Below are positions 33,866 through 43,325 of a stretch of DNA of 64,000 nucleotides, one piece after another. Position 1 is the first letter of the stretch. Each line of letters begins with the position of its first letter. The DNA is from Lachnospiraceae bacterium (GTDB lineage Bacteria; Bacillota; Clostridia; Lachnospirales; Lachnospiraceae): the NCBI GenBank assembly GCA_015057165.1, contig SVEY01000003.1:1-64000 (forward strand), written 5' to 3'. Under the pieces are notes generated by a model. It was given only the letters and a program-made list of their open reading frames with translations, was not told the origin of the DNA and made no database searches. The position numbers were made by a program, and so were the translations under genes.

Positions 33866-35035
33866 CTATATTTGTAATCTTCCGTCTTCAAATATCTTTC
33901 TAATTATATCTTTATTAGGTTTAATTATATTATCCATAACTTTTCCACCAACAATCCTGTAATAATTTCTAGCATTCTCTGGTGGAATAGTATTGATTGA
34001 AAACATCAAATCAAGGGCTGTCGCAAGATGCATTTGTCTTGTTATTTCGTCTATCAAAGACTCATCTTTCGTATCGTAGTATCGCGTTGCGAAGGCCCTC
34101 CAAAACTTTTCGAAGGTTTCCTTCTTGATACCCATTGACTCTTCTGCTGCATCTAACAAACCTACTTCTTTTGCATACATAGACAAACGGAATACTGTAA
34201 TTGCATCTAACAGTTCAGGTCCGGTAGACATACTTGCCATATCAACAAGTACCATTTCTCCATCACTTATCATAACATTTCCAGGGTGAATATCACCATG
34301 TAGAAGATGTCTACTTCTCTTAGAATTCTTATAGATATCAATTACAAGATCCGCATCATCGCCTAACCCTTCCCTTATAATATATTCAGATTGAAGCCAA
34401 AGATCTTGCAAGTTAGGGAAAAATTCTTTCCTATCTTCAATAGAATGTAAATCCTGTATCATTCTAACATAATCATCCATCAATTCGTCAAATCTATCAG
34501 GTTCATTTGTCAAGGCTTCTCCTAGAGATGTTGAATTAACAAGCTCAAATATTGTTGCATATTGATCTCCTACCATTGCATTTCTATTAGGAATTATGGT
34601 TGGCACACCGCTAATAAAAGCCTGTCTTGCAAGCTCTCTTTCCTGATTCACATACTCGAACTTTGTTCCTTCTTTATACACTTTAATAGCTGTATCATTA
34701 TTAATCTTGTATACAGTTCCTGATGCTCCAACTCCTGCCACGTCCCAGTTGTTGTTTTCCATTTTCACCATTTCTCTATTAATTTTGAATATTTCTGTTA
34801 AGCCAGAGGAGTAGAATATAGAGAACATGGCATCATTAACATTATCTATTCTTATCTCACCCTGAAGTCTGGAAAGCTTTACAAGAGCTCTTATCCCACT
34901 ACTTGACATATATTCTAATTGAGAAGCATCTAGCAGGAGTTCGCCGTTTTCTTCGAAAGCTTTAAGCAAATCTTCTTCAAATTCTTTTGCATTAAATGAA
35001 TCTATTTCACCCTTTAACTCATATACTTTTGCCAT
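33866..35035 (-). CDS. STAS domain fused to APH-type kinase
   Basis: A 389-residue two-domain protein. Residues 1-92 form a STAS anti-sigma-factor-antagonist domain, with the phosphorylatable serine in LEYMSSSGIRALV, as in SpoIIAA/RsbV. Residues about 95-360 form an aminoglycoside-phosphotransferase-like kinase: glycine loop VGASGTVYKI, lysine in AIKVYKE, catalytic LLHGDIHPGNVMIS (H-x-D...N) and metal site LVDMASMS (D). The fusion of a partner-switch target with a kinase is unusual. The neighbouring gene encodes both a phosphatase and an RsbW-like kinase that could act on this STAS domain. No sigma factor gene is near. Confidence 0.8.
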   Translation of the reverse strand: MAKVYELKGEIDSFNAKEFEEDLLKAFEENGELLLDASQLEYMSSSGIRALVKLSRLQGEIRIDNVNDAMFSIFYSSGLTEIFKINREMVKMENNNWDVAGVGASGTVYKINNDTAIKVYKEGTKFEYVNQERELARQAFISGVPTIIPNRNAMVGDQYATIFELVNSTSLGEALTNEPDRFDELMDDYVRMIQDLHSIEDRKEFFPNLQDLWLQSEYIIREGLGDDADLVIDIYKNSKRSRHLLHGDIHPGNVMISDGEMVLVDMASMSTGPELLDAITVFRLSMYAKEVGLLDAAEESMGIKKETFEKFWRAFATRYYDTKDESLIDEITRQMHLATALDLMFSINTIPPENARNYYRIVGGKVMDNIIKPNKDIIRKIFEDGRLQI

Positions 35036-35050
35036 AGAACATTTCCCCTT

Positions 35051-36859
35051 CTATACATATTTTCTTGCCGTCACTATATTAGTATCATCTACTCTTTCAT
35101 AGGAGTATTCATCCATTATTTCTGTAAATATCTTAATTCCTCTTCCGCCTTCTGTAATGTCATCTTCATTATTAGCACGTACAGAATTATCATAAAGGAA
35201 AGGATTAAATGGAACACCACTGTCCTTAAGAACAATGGACAAATAATCATCTTCAGCACTAAAGTCAATTACCATTGCACCATTATTATCTGTTGATCCA
35301 TAAGCATACTTTATTATATTAGTTATCATTTCCTCACAAGCAACATAGAATGTATCTATATCCTTCCTCTCAACCTTAGAATCAGATAACTCTCCCATAA
35401 CCATAGACCTAAATGTTCTAATTGATTTAGGCGATGCAGCAAGAAAACTCTTTCTATGAATAACCTTACCTATTCTACTTGTTGTCATTTTAAGCTTATC
35501 TAAATTAACCTGAAGCATTGTCAAATCATCAAATTGCTTCTGCTTATATGAATTCACTTTGTCATATATAGCATCACATAGATTATCTTTATCAAGATTA
35601 TTCTTAATAAAATCTATAAGCCTATTTTCACCAAATCGTTCTTCATCACTAATGGGCTGCTCTGTTACTCCATCAGTATATAGAAGTATCTTGTCTCCTT
35701 CTCCAATTTGTACGCTATGAGACTTATACTCTTTACCTGGAAAAAGACCCAGCATAGGCCCAGAAACTTCATTTAATTCAACAACCCTATTATTGCTTAC
35801 TAATATTGGAGAAGTATGTCCTGCATTAGAATAATTAACCACACCTGTCCTTACATCAAAAATTCCTATCCATGCTGTGGAGAACATACACTCAGAGTTA
35901 TTCTCATACAACATTTCATTCGCTCTAGTCATTACATTAGATGTTTCTAATTTATCCTTAACAATAACTTTAAGAACTTCTTTAGCTCTTGCCATAAACA
36001 GACCTGCCGCTATTCCTTTTCCAGATACATCAGCTATCAGAAAACAAATATGATATCTGTCAATATTGTAATAATCGTAGAAGTCTCCTGCAACATAATC
36101 TGCAGTCTTAAGAAACGGATAAACTGTCACATTTTCCTGTGATGTCTTATCAATATGGGACTGCTCTAATATCTGTTGCTGTATAAGAGATGCTGCCTCA
36201 CTGTTAGCCTGTACAACACTCCTCTCATTAGTATAATATGTAATATATTTAAACAGCTTTCTTAGACAGTAACTAATAAGCATAGCTACTATTACCAAAA
36301 CAGGCAAATAGAATAACACCGACTCCCAATATAAACTCTTTGTTTCCTGAAGATAGATCTCTAATGAATCATCTATTATTTCCAAGTCCACAGATGATAT
36401 ATAAAGAGTCCAATAGTTGAACATTGATAAAAGGAAAACCACCGCTCCTATTATAAAAGTCAATAAAGGCCTTGCGTAAATAACTGTTATAAAAACAAGA
36501 ATATAGTTTGCCACAAAGGCACGAGTTCCCATGCAGACAAACAGAATCTGTATCACGGCAAACATTATAGAGAAGATAACTACTGTATGTAACCTCTCAT
36601 TCAGTTCACAGTTAATGGACCATACTATTGCTCCAATTAAAAGAATCATAAGAACAACAATATAATTACCTCTAATATTTTTTATAATATCATCATAAAA
36701 ATTAATCCCATTACCATCCTGCAATATATCAAAAAGTAGCATTGCCTGATCAAATACCACAGTAATAAGGCACACTACTACAGTGAATCTATTGGCAAAT
36801 TCAAGTCCACCTTTGGGTTTTTGAAGTATTTGAAAGAATCCTTTTATACGTTCAATCAT
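35051..36859 (-). CDS. Membrane SpoIIE/RsbU phosphatase fused to RsbW-like kinase
   Basis: A 602-residue sensor. About six membrane helices lie in residues 25-205. A PP2C-type SpoIIE domain follows (about 235-450: AGDFYDYYNI, LIADVSGKGIAAGLFMARAK, YSNAGHTSPILV, LLYTDGVTEQ), with the metal-binding aspartates in place. The C-terminus (about 465-602) is a GHKL ATPase of the RsbW type: FYVACEEMITNIIKYAYG (N box), LKDSGVPFNPF (G1) and EGGRGIKIFTEIMDEY (G2). One protein thus carries both the dephosphorylating and the phosphorylating activity of a partner switch. Its target is probably the STAS protein encoded 15 bases downstream. Confidence 0.88.
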   Translation of the reverse strand: MIERIKGFFQILQKPKGGLEFANRFTVVVCLITVVFDQAMLLFDILQDGNGINFYDDIIKNIRGNYIVVLMILLIGAIVWSINCELNERLHTVVIFSIMFAVIQILFVCMGTRAFVANYILVFITVIYARPLLTFIIGAVVFLLSMFNYWTLYISSVDLEIIDDSLEIYLQETKSLYWESVLFYLPVLVIVAMLISYCLRKLFKYITYYTNERSVVQANSEAASLIQQQILEQSHIDKTSQENVTVYPFLKTADYVAGDFYDYYNIDRYHICFLIADVSGKGIAAGLFMARAKEVLKVIVKDKLETSNVMTRANEMLYENNSECMFSTAWIGIFDVRTGVVNYSNAGHTSPILVSNNRVVELNEVSGPMLGLFPGKEYKSHSVQIGEGDKILLYTDGVTEQPISDEERFGENRLIDFIKNNLDKDNLCDAIYDKVNSYKQKQFDDLTMLQVNLDKLKMTTSRIGKVIHRKSFLAASPKSIRTFRSMVMGELSDSKVERKDIDTFYVACEEMITNIIKYAYGSTDNNGAMVIDFSAEDDYLSIVLKDSGVPFNPFLYDNSVRANNEDDITEGGRGIKIFTEIMDEYSYERVDDTNIVTARKYV

Positions 36860-36874
36860 CCATCTCTCCTAAAA

Positions 36875-39781
36875 CTATTTTACTTCTTCTACACTTACAT
36901 TAATCATACCATCTAGGCTTATCTCAGACACAAGTTCCCTTACATAATCATTGCTTTCGAATACCTGATTAACAATTAACACCTGTTCCTTGCCCATAAC
37001 GCATGATTGAATACTTGTATAACAAGTAGGTCTGAAATTAATAGAAAAATCTCTGACATATTCTGCATCTCTTACTGATGCAATATTTCCTAGATTAGTT
37101 GCCAGAACACTTGCAGTCCTTATATAGCTATACACATCGTCATCACCAATATTCTTATCATTATCATGAAGATAATCAATAAGTTTATTGACTTCTTTCT
37201 TAACATTATCACTAGAAGTCATTTCACTTATTCTCTCATAGGCTCTGACTACTGCCTCTACATTGTCAACTGCGTCGCTAGCGTTAACATTATAAAATGC
37301 CTGTGGCAAAGCACAGTTTCTAAGAGTATTCTCTCTTCCAAGGGCCGACCTCATATTCATTGGAAATCTACACATTAATGGTTTGTCAGCTTCTGGATGC
37401 ACCCTAGCAAAAGCCTTAATAAGTGCATATCCTGCCACGAAAGCATCTTCCCCACCTATTGCCAAGAGTCTTCTTATGCCCTCTACGCCATAATCACTTA
37501 TGAATTTATCAACATAGTTTTTCCAATCTTTCCTGTCTAATCTAATCTTGTATGTCTTAAGCAGGGTTTTATTGTCATCATATTCTGGCGGAATATATGT
37601 GTCCAATAAATCGTACACTTTTTTAGGTCCCTGTACAGGTATCTCCTTCTCTAGTACATCATATGTATAATCAAAATCTCTCATTATTGGTTCTTCTTCT
37701 ATTCCCTGATATGCATTAATATATTCATGAAGAAGTGTTCTGGCAAAGAAGAAGAATCCTTCTCCGTCTGTAAGTACATGAAAGAAATTAATAATAATTT
37801 CCTTATCCTCATAATATACTTCTATTAATGGTTTGTTAGTATGATCTGATGTATCAAGTTCTTTAAATGGTCTAACTTTAGGAACATATCCTAGTTCTTT
37901 ATAGTATACATTATCATTTCTTTCTTCAAATGTCAGATTAAAGAATGGATAATAACCCAGAACCTTATTATAGGCTTTTGTTAATGCATTAACATCTACC
38001 TCATGCTTCATGCAGTATCTAAATATTCCCCCCATACCTTTCTTAGTCTGTTCAATAAATGCTTTACCAGAATAATTAGGTACGTCTAATGCTTTAGAGT
38101 TGTCGAATTTCTTTTCCTTATCAAAAAGCTTATCCTTATTATCTTCATAAAACAAAGCTATCTTTTCGGCAGTTCTATTTTCATAGAGCACTCTCGTATC
38201 AATATGAATACCCTTTTCAGAAAGCTTTGCAACAGCAACAATTGCTGACATTGAATCTCCACCAATAATATAGAAATCATCCGTTACACTTACCTTATCT
38301 ACTTTAAGGGTATGTGAAAATACATCACAAATAGCTTTCTCATATTCAGTAGATGGTTCAACATATTCAGACTTAACTTCATTCGTGTTAGGTGGCAGGA
38401 AATCCTTTCTTGCTATTTTCCCATTTGGAAGAAGAGGAAATTTATCAAGCCCTATATAATATGTTGGTATCATATAGTCTGGTAGACTCTTCTCTAACTT
38501 CCCTTTGTCAAATATCAATTCACCTTTATCATATATTCCTAAGGATTGGGCCTCATCTACAATGTAATAAGCACATATAAATACTCTGTTATTAATCTGA
38601 AAACCTTTGGCGATTACCTGCTTAAGACTGGTAAGTTCTTTGATGCGATTCTCAATTTCTACAGGTTCCACACGATTACCATTAATCTTAATCATGTCAT
38701 CGAATCTACCAACAACATAATAATTGCCATCCTCATCTCTTCTCACACAATCATTAGTATGGAAAAGTCCATTTCTCCAGGTTTTTGCTGTCTGATCAGG
38801 AAGATTAATATATCCTCTTACATACTCATTTTTAAAACAAAGTTCTCCCTGACCAACACCTTCTATTCTTTTTCCATCCTCATCTAGAATACATACATTT
38901 ATTTCATCAAGAAGAGACTTACCAACGGGTGCAACAGCATAAGGCTTATTAAGATTAGACTGAAGAACTACAAAACCAGACTCCGACATAGCGTAGAAAT
39001 TAATTAGGGTAGGGTCATCATTATAGGATAGTCCATTTGCAGGTTCACTTCCTGTATAAAGAACCTTTATACTTTTAGCTGGCTTCGGATAAATCTTTAA
39101 ATAAGACGGTGGAAGAAATATTTCTTCTATACTGTTTTCCTCTATAAATTTCTTTACTGCTATAAAATCTCTTGTCATACCATGAGGTATTATATAAGTC
39201 GTCCTACCCCTGGTAATATAATGGAAAATATCAAGTATTCCCGCCACAAAATAAAATGGCGCAAAGATAGCACTCCTTTCTATCTCACTATCATACCAGG
39301 TATCAAAGCTATTGCAGTTCTGCATTATATTTCCATATTCATGAAGAACACCCTTGGGATTTCCTGTGGAGCCCGATGTATAAACTGCATAACATGCATC
39401 ATGTGCATCTGTAGTCTCATTTCCATAAAGAGGACTCTCTTCTGCCATTATCTCTTCATATAATCTATCATCAATTCTTAATTGACAATTACAATCCTTA
39501 TATATGTAATCGATTCTATCTTCTGGATAAGTGTCTTCTAATACCACAAAAGCAGCACCTGCTTTTATAACACCCATAACTGTTGCAGGAATTCTAACAC
39601 TTCTTTTTAGCACAACCTGTACAAACTTTTCTTTTCCAATTCCTTGTGTCTTTAGATAACTATATATCTTAGCCGACTCCTGATCTAATTCTTTATAAGT
39701 TATAGTATTACTGCAATCCAAAAAAGCAATGTTGTCAGCTAATTCTCTTACCTTCTCATTATATATATCAATATATTCCAT
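36875..39781 (-). CDS. Adenylation-carrier-acyltransferase (A-T-C) protein
   Basis: A 968-residue single-module NRPS-like protein. The adenylation domain (about 1-480) has ITYKELDQES, CYAVYTSGSTGNPKGV (A3), NFYAMSESG (A5), HTNDCVRRDEDGNYYVVGR (A7), FDDMIKINGNRVEPVEIE (A8) and LPNGKIARKDF (A10 lysine). A carrier domain follows (about 495-565) with DDFYIIGGDSMSAI (phosphopantetheine serine). The rest (about 580-968) is a condensation/acyltransferase-like domain with FFHVLTDGEGF (HxxxDG). It would activate an amino or acyl acid, load it on the carrier and transfer it to an acceptor. Substrate code not readable by eye. ATG at MEYIDIYNEK chosen over an upstream TTG. Confidence 0.85.
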   Translation of the reverse strand: MEYIDIYNEKVRELADNIAFLDCSNTITYKELDQESAKIYSYLKTQGIGKEKFVQVVLKRSVRIPATVMGVIKAGAAFVVLEDTYPEDRIDYIYKDCNCQLRIDDRLYEEIMAEESPLYGNETTDAHDACYAVYTSGSTGNPKGVLHEYGNIMQNCNSFDTWYDSEIERSAIFAPFYFVAGILDIFHYITRGRTTYIIPHGMTRDFIAVKKFIEENSIEEIFLPPSYLKIYPKPAKSIKVLYTGSEPANGLSYNDDPTLINFYAMSESGFVVLQSNLNKPYAVAPVGKSLLDEINVCILDEDGKRIEGVGQGELCFKNEYVRGYINLPDQTAKTWRNGLFHTNDCVRRDEDGNYYVVGRFDDMIKINGNRVEPVEIENRIKELTSLKQVIAKGFQINNRVFICAYYIVDEAQSLGIYDKGELIFDKGKLEKSLPDYMIPTYYIGLDKFPLLPNGKIARKDFLPPNTNEVKSEYVEPSTEYEKAICDVFSHTLKVDKVSVTDDFYIIGGDSMSAIVAVAKLSEKGIHIDTRVLYENRTAEKIALFYEDNKDKLFDKEKKFDNSKALDVPNYSGKAFIEQTKKGMGGIFRYCMKHEVDVNALTKAYNKVLGYYPFFNLTFEERNDNVYYKELGYVPKVRPFKELDTSDHTNKPLIEVYYEDKEIIINFFHVLTDGEGFFFFARTLLHEYINAYQGIEEEPIMRDFDYTYDVLEKEIPVQGPKKVYDLLDTYIPPEYDDNKTLLKTYKIRLDRKDWKNYVDKFISDYGVEGIRRLLAIGGEDAFVAGYALIKAFARVHPEADKPLMCRFPMNMRSALGRENTLRNCALPQAFYNVNASDAVDNVEAVVRAYERISEMTSSDNVKKEVNKLIDYLHDNDKNIGDDDVYSYIRTASVLATNLGNIASVRDAEYVRDFSINFRPTCYTSIQSCVMGKEQVLIVNQVFESNDYVRELVSEISLDGMINVSVEEVK

Positions 39782-39896
39782 AGTATAACCCCAATCATAG
39801 CACAAGCTACACCTTAACTATTATATGATACCATATTTACAAGACTCTTTACACATTTTAAATATGTAAAACACGTATATAATCATTAATATATTA

Positions 39897-39930
39897 AAAG
39901 AACCGCAGTTACAATATGTAACTACGGTTC
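39897..39930 (-). terminator. Terminator after SleB-like gene
   Basis: GAACCG(T)AGTTAC pairs with GTAACT(G)CGGTTC around a 5-base loop. On the minus strand it is followed by TTTTAATAT. Confidence 0.75.
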
Positions 39931-39957
39931 GATATTATATGTCACACAAAATACATT

Positions 39958-40935
39958 TTAGAAAAATACATTGTCTCCAATAACTGTTCCTGAGTATCCA
40001 GTAGAAGAACTTCTAAAGCTAACCTTACCATCAACAATATCTTCGCCGGCAAGAGCAGCCTCAGCAGCACGTATAGCAGCTGAACTTGGTCCTCTTGATA
40101 TTATATTAGATAAACCAGATATACCACCAGTGAATTGTCCCTTCTGTCCTATAACTCCCTCAACTGTATCAGGGTATGAAGAAGAACGAACTCTGTTCAT
40201 AACTACTGAAGCAACAGCAAGCATTCCCTGATATCCACTTCCTCCTGCTTCTTTCTCGACAATTGCTGCAAGAAGTGTTACTTCATCAGCTGCTGCACTG
40301 TAGCTACTCTTCTGAGTAGATGTGACACTTGATGATGCACTAGCTGCTGCTTTCTTAGCAGCTTCCTGTCTTGCTGCTTCTTCAATTGCTGCGTTAAATG
40401 CCGCAATAGCTGCCTCTTCCTCAGCAACTGTAATTCCTGTGCTTCCATTATATCCTACTGCTTGCGCATAGTCCTTACAACTTTGACCAGTAAGACTCAC
40501 ATCGGCCTTGATATATCCAGTCAAATTACCAGATGTTATCTGATACCATCCATTATTAGTAAGAGACTCAACTCTTGCCATATCACCTTTGCGAAGCTTA
40601 CCAGCTATCTCTCCATCATCAGATGGTGTTGTTCTAACATATGCAAAATCCTCAGCATTAGTCATAAGGCTAAGAATCCATCCTGCAGATTCAGAATCAA
40701 GTCCTACGCTTGTTACATTTGTACCCGACACCTGAAGTGTTGCATCATCATAATACAAACTATTAAATACTCCTGCAGTTGTTCCACTAAATTCTTTATC
40801 ACTACTGGCATTGCTGTTTATAGCTACTGTTGCAACCATTGCAGAAAATACTAATGTAACAGCTCCTGCCTGTACAAGTCTCTTTGTAGGAATTTTATCT
40901 TTACTATTCTTTGCTACTTTCTTGTTAAAATTCAT
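39958..40935 (-). CDS. Secreted SH3/SleB-like cell wall hydrolase
   Basis: A 325-residue exported protein. A signal peptide is likely: KRLVQAGAVTLVFSAMVATV (about 19-38), then NASS. A bacterial SH3 domain follows at about 90-145 (FAYVRTTPSDDGEIAGKLRK, then GWYQITSGNLTGYIKADV). An Ala-rich coiled linker lies at about 165-215. The C-terminal Hydrolase_2 (SleB-type) domain has VTLLAAIVEKEAGGSGYQGM with the glutamate, then VASVVMNRVRSS and KGQFTGG. SleB enzymes are lytic transglycosylases of spore cortex; outside sporulation such proteins remodel the wall. It has its own strong promoter and terminator. Confidence 0.85.
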   Translation of the reverse strand: MNFNKKVAKNSKDKIPTKRLVQAGAVTLVFSAMVATVAINSNASSDKEFSGTTAGVFNSLYYDDATLQVSGTNVTSVGLDSESAGWILSLMTNAEDFAYVRTTPSDDGEIAGKLRKGDMARVESLTNNGWYQITSGNLTGYIKADVSLTGQSCKDYAQAVGYNGSTGITVAEEEAAIAAFNAAIEEAARQEAAKKAAASASSSVTSTQKSSYSAAADEVTLLAAIVEKEAGGSGYQGMLAVASVVMNRVRSSSYPDTVEGVIGQKGQFTGGISGLSNIISRGPSSAAIRAAEAALAGEDIVDGKVSFRSSSTGYSGTVIGDNVFF

Positions 40936-41017
40936 TATCTTATCCCCCAGATTCGTTAAATAAATACTACGAATTGTTTCAATTGTTTTAACTTGTTACG
41001 AATTTGTTACGATAAGT

Positions 41018-41046
41018 ATAATAACATCTTAACATTTAGTTGTCAA
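41018..41046 (-). promoter_or_regulatory. Strong promoter of SleB-like gene
   Basis: Perfect TTGACA -35 (41041-41046), 17-base spacer and TATTAT -10 (41018-41023), giving a leader of about 75 bases. That leader holds repeats of AACAA/ATTCGTA sequence (CGTAACAAATTCGTAACAAG), a possible operator. RBS GGGGGAT precedes the start. Confidence 0.7.
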
Positions 41047-41115
41047 CTTTTGTGCACTATTTCCTCTTTATTGAACAATTTAAGATATAATAAGCATATT
41101 TTTTATACATTATAT

Positions 41116-41141
41116 ACAAAAAAGGCCGCACAGCGGCCTTA
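41116..41141 (-). terminator. Terminator of murG
   Basis: AAGGCCGC pairs with GCGGCCTT around TGT, followed by TTTTTTG on the minus strand, 29 bases after the murG stop. Confidence 0.85.
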
Positions 41142-41169
41142 ACAGAATTGCAACAATTAATTTTTAAAA

Positions 41170-42231
41170 TTATGAAACACTCTTGATTAATCCTACTATT
41201 GTCTCTATCGGATTACTCATAGAGCTTTCTTTCATCTTATTAATATATAAGTCTCTATTATCGTATACTTTATTAAGATTCTCGCAAAGTGTATCCTTTG
41301 TCATATTCTCTTCTTCTAATACTTCCGAAAATCCCTGCTTCTTAAATGACTTAGCGTTGAGAATCTGATCACCTCTACTTGCATTGGCACTTAAAGGAAT
41401 AAGAAGATGTGGCTTACATAGTGCTAATAACTCACATATGGCATTTGCGCCAGCTCTTGAAATCACAACATCACTAGCAGCAAAGATATCATTTAACTCA
41501 TCTGATATATACTCAAACTGCTTATACCCTGCTACATCATTATAGTTAGTATCTAATTTGTCTTTACCACACAGATGTACAATGTCAAATCTCTGAGTCA
41601 ATATATCAAGACTTTCTCGAACAGTTTCATTAATGACCTTGGCTCCTGTACTTCCTCCTATTATCATAAGAACCGGTTTATTCCCCTGGAAGCCTAGGAA
41701 CTTAAGCCCTTTCTCTCTATCACCTTCAAACAGCTCTTTTCTTATTGGACATCCTGTAAGACGAGACTTCTCTTCTGGCAAATGATTGGCTGTCTCCGGG
41801 AAATTATGACATACATATGTAGCGTTAGGAATTGCAAGTTTATTAGCAAGTCCTGGTGTCAGATCGGACTCATGAATTATAACAGGAATATGCAATTTCT
41901 TAGCTGCATATACAACTGGAACAGTTACAAATCCACCTTTAGAAAAAACCACATCTGGTTTTGTATGTTTCAGAATCTTCTTCGCTTCGCTATAGCCCTT
42001 CATTACTCTAAATGGATCTGTAAAATTCTTTACATCAAAATATCTTCTTAGTTTTCCTGAAGAAATACCAAAGTACTCTATACCCTGTTTTTTAATTAGT
42101 TCTTTCTCTATACCATTATAAGAACCAATATAAGATATCTCATATCCTTCTTCTTTAAGGGCTGGAAACAATGCTATATTAGGTGTTACATGACCTGCAG
42201 TTCCTCCACCTGTCATTATGATTTTCTTCAT
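41170..42231 (-). CDS. murG: UDP-GlcNAc transferase MurG
   Basis: A 353-residue MurG that adds GlcNAc to lipid I to form lipid II at the inner face of the membrane. The lipid-I binding loop [18 protein letters not shown] is N-terminal, a second glycine loop is [14 protein letters not shown], and the donor site has [15 protein letters not shown] chose the start [10 protein letters not shown] because AGGAGG lies 5 bases upstream; the longer frame adds 17 residues and overlaps the upstream gene. The other mur genes are not in the window. Confidence 0.95.
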   Translation of the reverse strand: MKKIIMTGGGTAGHVTPNIALFPALKEEGYEISYIGSYNGIEKELIKKQGIEYFGISSGKLRRYFDVKNFTDPFRVMKGYSEAKKILKHTKPDVVFSKGGFVTVPVVYAAKKLHIPVIIHESDLTPGLANKLAIPNATYVCHNFPETANHLPEEKSRLTGCPIRKELFEGDREKGLKFLGFQGNKPVLMIIGGSTGAKVINETVRESLDILTQRFDIVHLCGKDKLDTNYNDVAGYKQFEYISDELNDIFAASDVVISRAGANAICELLALCKPHLLIPLSANASRGDQILNAKSFKKQGFSEVLEEENMTKDTLCENLNKVYDNRDLYINKMKESSMSNPIETIVGLIKSVS

Positions 42232-42265
42232 ATATCCTCCTGACATCAAACAACTTGAATAACAA

Positions 42266-42862
42266 CTAAGCCACCGCAACATTCTTAAGCTTAATAGCCT
42301 TAAATATTACAATTAAGAATAAAATGTATGACATAATCTCGGTAAATAGTGCAAGGAATATAAGTATAGTTATTACCACATTAGCAGACATATCTCCTTC
42401 TACAAGCGCATTTGACCAAAGGGTGGCTAACATTCCTAAAACAGTATTAATAACAACTACTAATGAAGTGGTCTTCATGAATTTAACAGGCAGGTCCTGT
42501 TCTTCGTGAACCTCTTTTACAATGGAAATAATAGTAAGTATAGATACAGAATCGAAAATTATCTCAGCACAACCAATTGCACCATTACTATATATATCAC
42601 CGTATGTATTTAATAACTGCAAAGCCATTATTGCCACAATCTGAACAATAAGAATCGGTATTGCTCTTTTTGCCTTTTCATATTGCTTTTTTGCAATGAT
42701 AATACCAACAATCTCTATTATTGTCGTTACTGAAATAGCAATATTATATATAAATCCAACTTCATTTTGAAATAATACTGTTCCAATAGACTTTATTACT
42801 ATGTCTAGCAACTGACTAAAAAATACAATTGTAAAACCAATGGACAAATAATTCTTACTCAA
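42266..42862 (-). CDS. Six-helix membrane protein, unknown
   Basis: A 198-residue integral membrane protein with about six hydrophobic helices (about 7-30, 34-57, 68-88, 94-115, 130-150, 160-190) and short polar loops such as [10 protein letters not shown] and [12 protein letters not shown]. No family recognised. It precedes murG by 34 bases and follows the HIT gene on the same strand. A role in envelope biology would fit the place but is not shown. Confidence 0.65.
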   Translation of the reverse strand: MSKNYLSIGFTIVFFSQLLDIVIKSIGTVLFQNEVGFIYNIAISVTTIIEIVGIIIAKKQYEKAKRAIPILIVQIVAIMALQLLNTYGDIYSNGAIGCAEIIFDSVSILTIISIVKEVHEEQDLPVKFMKTTSLVVVINTVLGMLATLWSNALVEGDMSANVVITILIFLALFTEIMSYILFLIVIFKAIKLKNVAVA

Positions 42863-42898
42863 AAAGCTTCCTCCATCTAATAGAATGTATAAGCTTAC

Positions 42899-43309
42899 TT
42901 ACTGTCTCAAGTTCTCACATATAGCCTTCATCTCATCATCTGAGAATTCTTCATGACCCCATGTAAGAATTGATTTGCCATCATTATATCTTGGAATAAG
43001 ATGCATATGAAAATGAAATACAGTCTGACCTGCAACTTCTCTATTATTCTGTAAAATGTTAAATCCGTCGCATCCCAATTTATCTGTCATATGAACAGTA
43101 AGCTTCTTAGCTAGAGACATGGCCTTAGCAGCAACCTTTTCATCTATCTCATACATATCCTTATAATGTTCTTTTGGGATAATAAGTGAATGTCCCTTTG
43201 TTGCTGGAGAGGCATCTAGAATTACTCTAAAATCATCATCCTCATAAATAGAATTTGTAGGAATATCACCATTTGCAATCTTGCAAAAAATACAATTATC
43301 GTCTCTCAT
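42899..43309 (-). CDS. HIT family nucleotide hydrolase
   Basis: A 136-residue HIT-domain protein of the Hint/HinT branch, which hydrolyses purine nucleoside phosphoramidates and related adenylated compounds. CIFCKIANGDIPTNSIYEDD is the N-terminal block with zinc-type cysteines, and GQTVFHFHMHLIPRY contains the HxHxH histidine triad. The start MRDDNCIFC has GAGGAGGG upstream. It lies 17 bases downstream of the flavodoxin-SCP2 gene. Confidence 0.92.
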   Translation of the reverse strand: MRDDNCIFCKIANGDIPTNSIYEDDDFRVILDASPATKGHSLIIPKEHYKDMYEIDEKVAAKAMSLAKKLTVHMTDKLGCDGFNILQNNREVAGQTVFHFHMHLIPRYNDGKSILTWGHEEFSDDEMKAICENLRQ

Positions 43310-43325
43310 ATTACCCTCCTCGTAT

